From CS3-C152 sp964347025 (GTDB lineage Archaea > Aenigmatarchaeota > Aenigmatarchaeia > QMZP01 > QMZT01), in NCBI GenBank assembly GCA_964347025.1, contig CAYFWU010000027.1, forward strand, positions 1 through 8,875: DNA of 8,875 bases, written 5' to 3'. Under the pieces are notes generated by a model. The model was not told the DNA's origin. It searched no databases and was given only the letters and a program-made list of their open reading frames with translations. A program made the position numbers and the translations under genes. Positions 4,379-8,875 of this stretch are shown here, piece by piece. Numbering within the stretch: the stretch's first letter is position 1; each line of letters opens with the position of its first letter.

Positions 4379-5386
4379 CTACATTTTGAATACCCTTATC
4401 ACGTGATCTGCCATCTTACCGGACTGTGAGATGGAATCGTAAGCTTTCAATCCCGTCAGGTTCTCTATCTCCTTTCTGCCAAGATCGGTGATTGCTCCTA
4501 TGCCTGAGAAGAGAATTGGCTTAATTTTATGCCTTTCTTTCAAAACAAGCATTCCCCCATACGCTCCGGGGGAATCATTGCAGTTTAATATGAACTCTGG
4601 TTTATAGCTTTTCAGGGTTTTGTTATCCAGCAGCATGGCGGTCTCCCTCTGGAGTATACCGTCTGCGATCTCCAGAACAATGAAATCAAGATCTTCTGAG
4701 GCAAGGTTGGAAAAAACCTTCATGAAAATATCAACAAGCTCATCATCTGACAACATGTATGTTGACGGGCAGCCGGCATCAACTATCGCGTACGTTTTTA
4801 TTGCTCCCTTTTTCTTGTAATTTTGTGCATCCCCGACGTTACCGATTCCTGTGATCTTGCCTGCACCTGCCCTGAACCCCTTTCTTATCAGGGCCCCGAC
4901 AAGTTCGGCGGTTGTTGTCGTCTTGCCTGATTCCATATTCACTCCTATGGAGACAATAAGTTTCGGAGCCTTCTTTATATCCCTGACCCCAATAGAGAAA
5001 TCCTTGAGATTTAATTTATTCCCCTTCTTCGAAGCAAAGCCAAGGAATTCAATTTTAGCTCCATCAAAGTCCGACCTCGCTTCCTTAACTAAACCGGCTG
5101 TACCTCCTGGTTCCAAAATACTTATAACCTCACCTTTCTTCAGGTGTTTTGGAACGATACCTTCCATTATGCGTGCTGCATACCTGTCGCTGAGACAGAG
5201 CAGAACTTTATCGCCCTTTTTAAGGTAAATTTTCTCTGCCTTGGGACTTCTCACATATCCGTAAAACTTCCCCGGAGAAATAACCTTTGCAAGTATTATA
5301 TCCCCCTTCCTGCAATCGCCTTCTTCAATAAGATTAATACCCTCTGTATCAACATTCCGCGTTACGGCAGTTTTTATGAATTTCAT
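4379..5386 (-). CDS. P-loop NTPase, DUF1611/dethiobiotin-synthetase-like
   Basis: This is a 335-residue protein. Residues ~1-135 form a beta-rich domain without a recognised name (KGDIILAKVISPGKFYGYV, LKKGDKVLLCL, KGEVISILEPGG). Residues ~140-335 form a P-loop domain: LIVSIGVNMESGKTTTTAEL (G148 to T156), where the glycine lies six residues before the GKT, as in DUF1611 (GTDCAVGK) and BioD (GTDTEVGK). KITGIGNVGDAQNY follows, then a Walker B-like LDFIVLEIADGI (E239). This points to the BioD/CobB/DUF1611 group of ATP-using ligases and transferases. One DUF1611 family, DgcN, acts on glutamate in a D-glutamate pathway (from memory). The substrate here is unknown. The frame can start at a TTG at 5398, but the ATG at 5384-5386 is preferred, with a TATA-like box ~22 nt upstream. 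Its stop faces that of the FGase-like gene across 4 bp, so the 3' ends of the two transcripts probably overlap. Confidence 0.72.
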   Translation of the reverse strand: MKFIKTAVTRNVDTEGINLIEEGDCRKGDIILAKVISPGKFYGYVRSPKAEKIYLKKGDKVLLCLSDRYAARIMEGIVPKHLKKGEVISILEPGGTAGLVKEARSDFDGAKIEFLGFASKKGNKLNLKDFSIGVRDIKKAPKLIVSIGVNMESGKTTTTAELVGALIRKGFRAGAGKITGIGNVGDAQNYKKKGAIKTYAIVDAGCPSTYMLSDDELVDIFMKVFSNLASEDLDFIVLEIADGILQRETAMLLDNKTLKSYKPEFILNCNDSPGAYGGMLVLKERHKIKPILFSGIGAITDLGRKEIENLTGLKAYDSISQSGKMADHVIRVFKM

Positions 5387-5403
5387 GAAATCACTCAATA
5401 ATT

Positions 5404-5411
5404 CTTATATG
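5404..5411 (-). promoter_or_regulatory. TATA-like box of the DUF1611-like P-loop gene
   Basis: The minus strand reads CATATAAG, centred ~22 nt before the ATG at 5386. This is slightly closer than at the other genes but still compatible with a leaderless start. A weak SD-like GAGTGAT also precedes the ATG. The gap to the upstream aminotransferase stop (5436) is 49 bp. Confidence 0.35.
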
Positions 5412-5435
5412 TAGCAACAAGTACTAATAATTTCT

Positions 5436-6551
5436 TTATTTTGCGATCTTTTTCAATTCATTCACTATGCTTTCCATGTGTTTTCTTTCGAGGTCCTGGT
5501 GAACAGGCAAGGTCATCTCATTACGCGCCAATTTCTCAATTTCAGGGTATTTTTCCGCAAATCCCTTGGGGAGGAGGTAATCCCAGTGCACAAGGGTTTC
5601 TATGCCATTCCTCAGCAGTTCTGATCTTACCGATTTCCTGTTCTTAACCATGAGAGGAAATGCATAAGGGCAAACACCGGGTTCAGGTTTTTTGAAAATG
5701 GGTTCTATACCACTCATGCCTTCTATTCCCTCCGAAAGAAAATTGAAATTTTTCCTGTGTTTTTTGATTACACGATTGCTGTCCACGTTGTTCATGATGG
5801 TTCTTGAAATATCAGAGATCTTATGAAACTTACTCGGATCACTATAAAGTCTCCTTTCAACCCATTTCAGATCTTCAAGTTCCTTGGAAAACGAGGCAAG
5901 GAAGAATTTTGTCCTGACCTGCAGCCAGGTTAGAATCAGGTTTGTCAGTTTTTTATTCCTGAGTTCAACGCCTTCTTTATCTGTAAGTTCTTTCGAAGGT
6001 TCTTCCACCTTAAACTCCTCGTTGTTTATCACTAACGCTCCCCCGTCGGGAACAGGAAGTGTTTTTCTTATGCTGAAAACCGAGGCATCACCGAATGATC
6101 CGAGAAGTTTTCCTTTGTGCCTGCTGTACATCGCCTGAGCGCAGTCCTCAATCAGATAGATATCATTATCTCTGCATATCTCCATAACCCTTTCAATATT
6201 GCCCGTAAACCCGTGGTAGTGGACAACCATCAAGACCTTCGTATTTTTTTCAATCCTATCTGCCAGGTCATCAAAATCTATGGAAAGATTCTCCCTTACC
6301 CTGAAAAACCTGACCTTTTTTGTGAACATCTCGAAAGGTCTTATTGCGGTATGGCAAACAAAATTGGGGAGTAGTATACTGTCCTTTCTTGATATTTTCA
6401 TTTCTTTAATTATGCTGTAGAGGGCATTCCTTCCGAAAGGGTAGAAAACAATTCTTTTGAAACCGAAGTTGGGGTCTTCCCTCTTTTTAACCCCCCTGTT
6501 AAGAAGATCCGGTGAAAGTCCTGGTTTATTGGGAACGTATATTTTCTCCAT
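5436..6551 (-). CDS. DegT/DnrJ/EryC1/StrS-type PLP-dependent aminotransferase
   Basis: This protein has 371 residues from ATG 6551, or 377 from ATG 6569, which is used for numbering here. It is a fold-type I PLP enzyme. YPFGRNALYSII (~43-54) is the N-terminal substrate/PLP segment. VVHYHGFTGN (~115-124) and LIEDCAQA (D142 pairs with the PLP ring nitrogen) match the family's H..G.. and EDAAQA motifs. FSIRKTLPVPDGGALV holds the Schiff-base lysine K169, and LPVHQDLE near the C-terminus matches the LP.H..L motif. Members usually transfer an amino group from glutamate to a keto-sugar nucleotide for surface glycans or lipid-linked sugars. No other sugar genes are nearby, so the substrate is unassigned. 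I favour ATG 6551 (MEKIYVPNKPGL) because a TATA-like box sits 27 nt upstream, whereas ATG 6569 lies only 13 bp after the polymerase stop. The gene could be in one transcript with polB or have its own promoter. Confidence 0.85.
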   Translation of the reverse strand: MEKIYVPNKPGLSPDLLNRGVKKREDPNFGFKRIVFYPFGRNALYSIIKEMKISRKDSILLPNFVCHTAIRPFEMFTKKVRFFRVRENLSIDFDDLADRIEKNTKVLMVVHYHGFTGNIERVMEICRDNDIYLIEDCAQAMYSRHKGKLLGSFGDASVFSIRKTLPVPDGGALVINNEEFKVEEPSKELTDKEGVELRNKKLTNLILTWLQVRTKFFLASFSKELEDLKWVERRLYSDPSKFHKISDISRTIMNNVDSNRVIKKHRKNFNFLSEGIEGMSGIEPIFKKPEPGVCPYAFPLMVKNRKSVRSELLRNGIETLVHWDYLLPKGFAEKYPEIEKLARNEMTLPVHQDLERKHMESIVNELKKIAK

Positions 6552-6572
6552 ATAATTAGTTCTTTGCATCTA

Positions 6573-6582
6573 CATAAAATAA
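6573..6582 (-). promoter_or_regulatory. TATA-like box of the aminotransferase gene
   Basis: The minus strand reads TTATTTTATG, centred ~27 nt before ATG 6551 and directly after the TAA stop of the polymerase gene (6583-6585). Its spacing favours 6551 over 6569 as the start codon. Confidence 0.4.
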
Positions 6583-8875
6583 TTACTCCTTCCTGAACTT
6601 CCCCCACTTCTCCTTCAGCTTCTTGCTAAGGGATTTTTTCATGAAGGTATCGAGCGACTTCTGTCCCGGGCTTTCGCTCAACACATCCTCTTCCGTGTAT
6701 CCCAGACCATGGAGAATACGCATTGCCGCTGGAATTATCTGGTTGTTTATGTAATACTCGGGATCGTAGTTCTCAGCATATTCGAGAGGTTCCGCGCGAT
6801 TGGAAATTGAACCAGCCCCTTTCGTTATTATGTATCCTATAACCGATCCCTCCTTTATCGTGTGACCACGAGCGACATATTTTTTCGCAGCAGCCACGTG
6901 AGGTCCGATCTGCTCGTAACGTTCAACAGGTCTTGTTATCTGCGTGTAGATCACGAGGTCCTTCTTATCTACCTCTCCCTTGTTCAGCCTCTCGATCGTC
7001 TCCTCCACTATGTTAACTGCCTTGTCCTTATCTTTGTCCTTTAATATCGCGAGCAACACCTTTTCCTGCGTGTCCTTCGCTATCTTACACCAGTCCCTTC
7101 TTACCTTCTCAAATCCCCTTATAGTTATCCTGTTTTCCTTATCCAGGAGGGCGTATCTCTTCTTTGCGGTAACCCCTGTTTTTGCAGGGACGAATATCCC
7201 TGATTTGTATATGCCCTCCAGATCCAGCTCCATGGTTTCCGGAAGGTTTTTGTTAACTTCCGCCAGAAATCCCTTCGCTTTTGATTCGCTGCAGTCCGAG
7301 AGGAATAACGAATCCGTATCCCCGTATATAACCTCCAGGCCCATTTCCTCGGCCTTCTTTATGACCTTCTTTATGTAATACCTCCCCCAGGCAGCGATGG
7401 ATTTTGCGCATATCCTGGAATACCACCTGGAACCTGCGTAGGCGTAATAACCGTAGCTGGCGTTGGCCAATATCTTCAGGGCATACTGCCTGTTGTAGAG
7501 ATCTTTATATTGAGCGGAATCCCTTTCGAGTGAAGACATCTTCTTCTTTATCCCAATCCTCCTCTTGACAAGATCCTCGAGTACGGCCTTAATGAAGCCC
7601 TCCCTCTTCAGGGAAAAGAAATGATCTTCTCCCGGGACGGAATTCTTTTCCTTGGATTCCTCTGGATCCTTATCCAGGGTTTCGGGCGATATGTTATGGG
7701 TTATGACTGTCGAAGGGTACAGGCTCGCGAAGTCGAACAGAGCGATTTTCTCATGTATGCCAATTTTGGGTGTGTAGACGTATCCGCCCGTATAGGGAAC
7801 AGCCGATCTCCTTCTCTTTATCTCGTCGTACTTCGGTCGATTCAGAACTATCTCGTTCCTTTCATGCGCGTTCTTTATCAGGAGCCACTCGACAAGCTGG
7901 GAATACGCCAGTCTCGTGGTGTCGAAAAGGGTTTGTCCCGTTAGTTTACAGAGCTCGATTATCTGGGGAATGAGACGATCGGAAAGTTTAAGGGTCAGGA
8001 TAGAATCCCATTTGCAGTAGTCGGCAAGTTTGTTAAGATTCTTCTTCTTTTTCCACATGTCCTCTATGTCCTTCCATTTTATCGGCCTTTTCCCTTCCCC
8101 AACCATCTCCCTTGCGACCATGTCCAACGTCAAGGTCTCGGACTGCAGGGTATCCGCCAGAATGTGACCAATAAAATCGTAAAGATCAACATGCACCCTT
8201 CCTGTAATCTTCGCAGAGTACGTTCTCCCCCTCTTGGTGTACATTATATTACTCTTGTCCCTCCCTATCGTAAGATCCATTTTGTAATGTCCTGCCCTTC
8301 CCCTGAGTTTTACAAAATCAAAAAGGTCTCCGTTGTACGTGACAATTATGTCAGGATTCCTCTCTTCAATGAGCTTGATAAACCTCTTTATCATCCCCCT
8401 CTCATCCTTGAGTATCTCTGTCCCGACCGCTTTCTTGCCTTTCCCCCAGCCATAGGTCAGAACCTTTTTGAAACCTTTAGAAACCAGTGAAATCATTATG
8501 ATGTTCTCATCAGAGATTTCGATATCTATCGCAAGCACATTCAGTTTGGGGTGAATTCCTTCGGAGGGCTTGACCTCGGATATCTCGAATGCCTTATCAA
8601 CCTTGAAATCAGTTTTGATCTCATTTCCAGAGATAGAAACCCATTCCAGGGGAGTGAGGCCCTTGTCTACCATATACCGCTTGTAAAAGCTTATGTCATA
8701 CTCGTAGGGTTTACGGATCCCTTCCCAGTCCTCGATTATCCTTCTCAGTTTATTGATGTCTGTGGGGTCTTGCAGGATTATTTTCATGAAGGTCCTCTTC
8801 TCCCCGAGCAGCTTTTTCTCAACCAGTTCGAGCTTCTCCAGCTTCTCCCCGCCTATGTCCTTCAATTCGCTTATC
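6583..8875 (-). CDS. polB: Family B DNA polymerase (N-terminus outside window)
   Basis: An open frame of about 763 codons reaches the window edge. A TTG at 8865 is probably an internal leucine and is used only for numbering (residue 1). By comparison with ~775-residue archaeal enzymes such as Pfu, roughly 80-100 N-terminal residues, including part of the uracil-sensing domain, are missing. The exonuclease motifs are intact: Exo I AIDIE (D114, E116), Exo II YNGDLFDF (N178, D183) and Exo III YCKWD (Y283, D287). YTGG (358-361) follows. The polymerase motifs are A DFASLYPS (D378), B KILANASYG (K464, N468; NA where many have NS) and C YGDTDS (D516, D518), with KKRY at 568-571. A PIP-box-like QKSLDTFM (735-742) near the C-terminus should bind PCNA, and a basic tail follows. 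There is no intein at any motif and no split. The enzyme should be proofreading and probably replicative. Confidence 0.96.
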   Translation of the reverse strand, partial: ISELKDIGGEKLEKLELVEKKLLGEKRTFMKIILQDPTDINKLRRIIEDWEGIRKPYEYDISFYKRYMVDKGLTPLEWVSISGNEIKTDFKVDKAFEISEVKPSEGIHPKLNVLAIDIEISDENIIMISLVSKGFKKVLTYGWGKGKKAVGTEILKDERGMIKRFIKLIEERNPDIIVTYNGDLFDFVKLRGRAGHYKMDLTIGRDKSNIMYTKRGRTYSAKITGRVHVDLYDFIGHILADTLQSETLTLDMVAREMVGEGKRPIKWKDIEDMWKKKKNLNKLADYCKWDSILTLKLSDRLIPQIIELCKLTGQTLFDTTRLAYSQLVEWLLIKNAHERNEIVLNRPKYDEIKRRRSAVPYTGGYVYTPKIGIHEKIALFDFASLYPSTVITHNISPETLDKDPEESKEKNSVPGEDHFFSLKREGFIKAVLEDLVKRRIGIKKKMSSLERDSAQYKDLYNRQYALKILANASYGYYAYAGSRWYSRICAKSIAAWGRYYIKKVIKKAEEMGLEVIYGDTDSLFLSDCSESKAKGFLAEVNKNLPETMELDLEGIYKSGIFVPAKTGVTAKKRYALLDKENRITIRGFEKVRRDWCKIAKDTQEKVLLAILKDKDKDKAVNIVEETIERLNKGEVDKKDLVIYTQITRPVERYEQIGPHVAAAKKYVARGHTIKEGSVIGYIITKGAGSISNRAEPLEYAENYDPEYYINNQIIPAAMRILHGLGYTEEDVLSESPGQKSLDTFMKKSLSKKLKEKWGKFRKE

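Noticed and set aside
6862..8490. Plus-strand open frames opposite polB
   Set aside because: They are antisense shadows of a gene with all exonuclease and polymerase motifs intact.
8863..8865. TTG as the true start of the polymerase
   Set aside because: The frame stays open to the window edge and the visible protein lacks the expected first ~80-100 residues of the family, so the real start is outside the window.
6583..8875. Intein or split polymerase
   Set aside because: Motifs A, B and C follow one another at normal spacing with no insertion, and the frame is continuous.

Overview
The window reads as a compact archaeal chromosome segment. The evidence is a family B replicative DNA polymerase with a C-terminal PCNA-binding motif, a tRNA gene with bulge-helix-bulge type introns and no encoded CCA, a DUF763 protein, and TATA-like boxes about 22-28 nt upstream of most start codons, the spacing expected of leaderless archaeal mRNAs. 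The lineage cannot be fixed from this sequence. A small-genome (DPANN-like) or deep euryarchaeal group is possible, but that is a guess. I see no mobile elements, CRISPR arrays, integrases or inteins.

Layout, left to right: (1) 1-378 (-), N-terminal third of a DUF763 protein, cut by the window edge; (2) 401-1096 (-), HAD-superfamily phosphatase; (3) 1175-1603 (-) and 1643-2026 (-), two small coiled-coil proteins of unknown function, probably one transcription unit; (4) 2061-2296 (-), an elongator tRNA-Met(CAU) gene interrupted twice, by a ~105-nt intron at the canonical 37/38 site and a 58-nt intron in the T-loop at 59/60; (5) 2337-3293 (-), ATP-grasp ligase, divergent from (6) 3334-4374 (+), an N-formylglutamate-amidohydrolase-like protein and the only gene on the + strand; (7) 4379-5386 (-), a P-loop protein of the DUF1611/dethiobiotin-synthetase-like type, tail to tail with (6); (8) 5436-6551 (-), DegT/DnrJ/EryC1/StrS-type PLP aminotransferase; (9) 6583-8875 (-), family B DNA polymerase lacking its first residues because the window ends.

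Coding density is very high and no gene-free stretch exceeds 300 bases. Gaps are 4-75 bp, apart from the ~310-bp interval 2027-2336, which holds the split tRNA gene and its promoters. The genes do not form one obvious pathway. The most suggestive functional grouping is the ATP-grasp ligase with the FGase-fold amidohydrolase (amide-bond making versus breaking), with the DUF1611-like P-loop protein alongside. The best-supported unusual object is the doubly interrupted tRNA-Met gene, whose second intron lies at a non-canonical T-loop position and whose two introns share a 12-nt near-identical segment.
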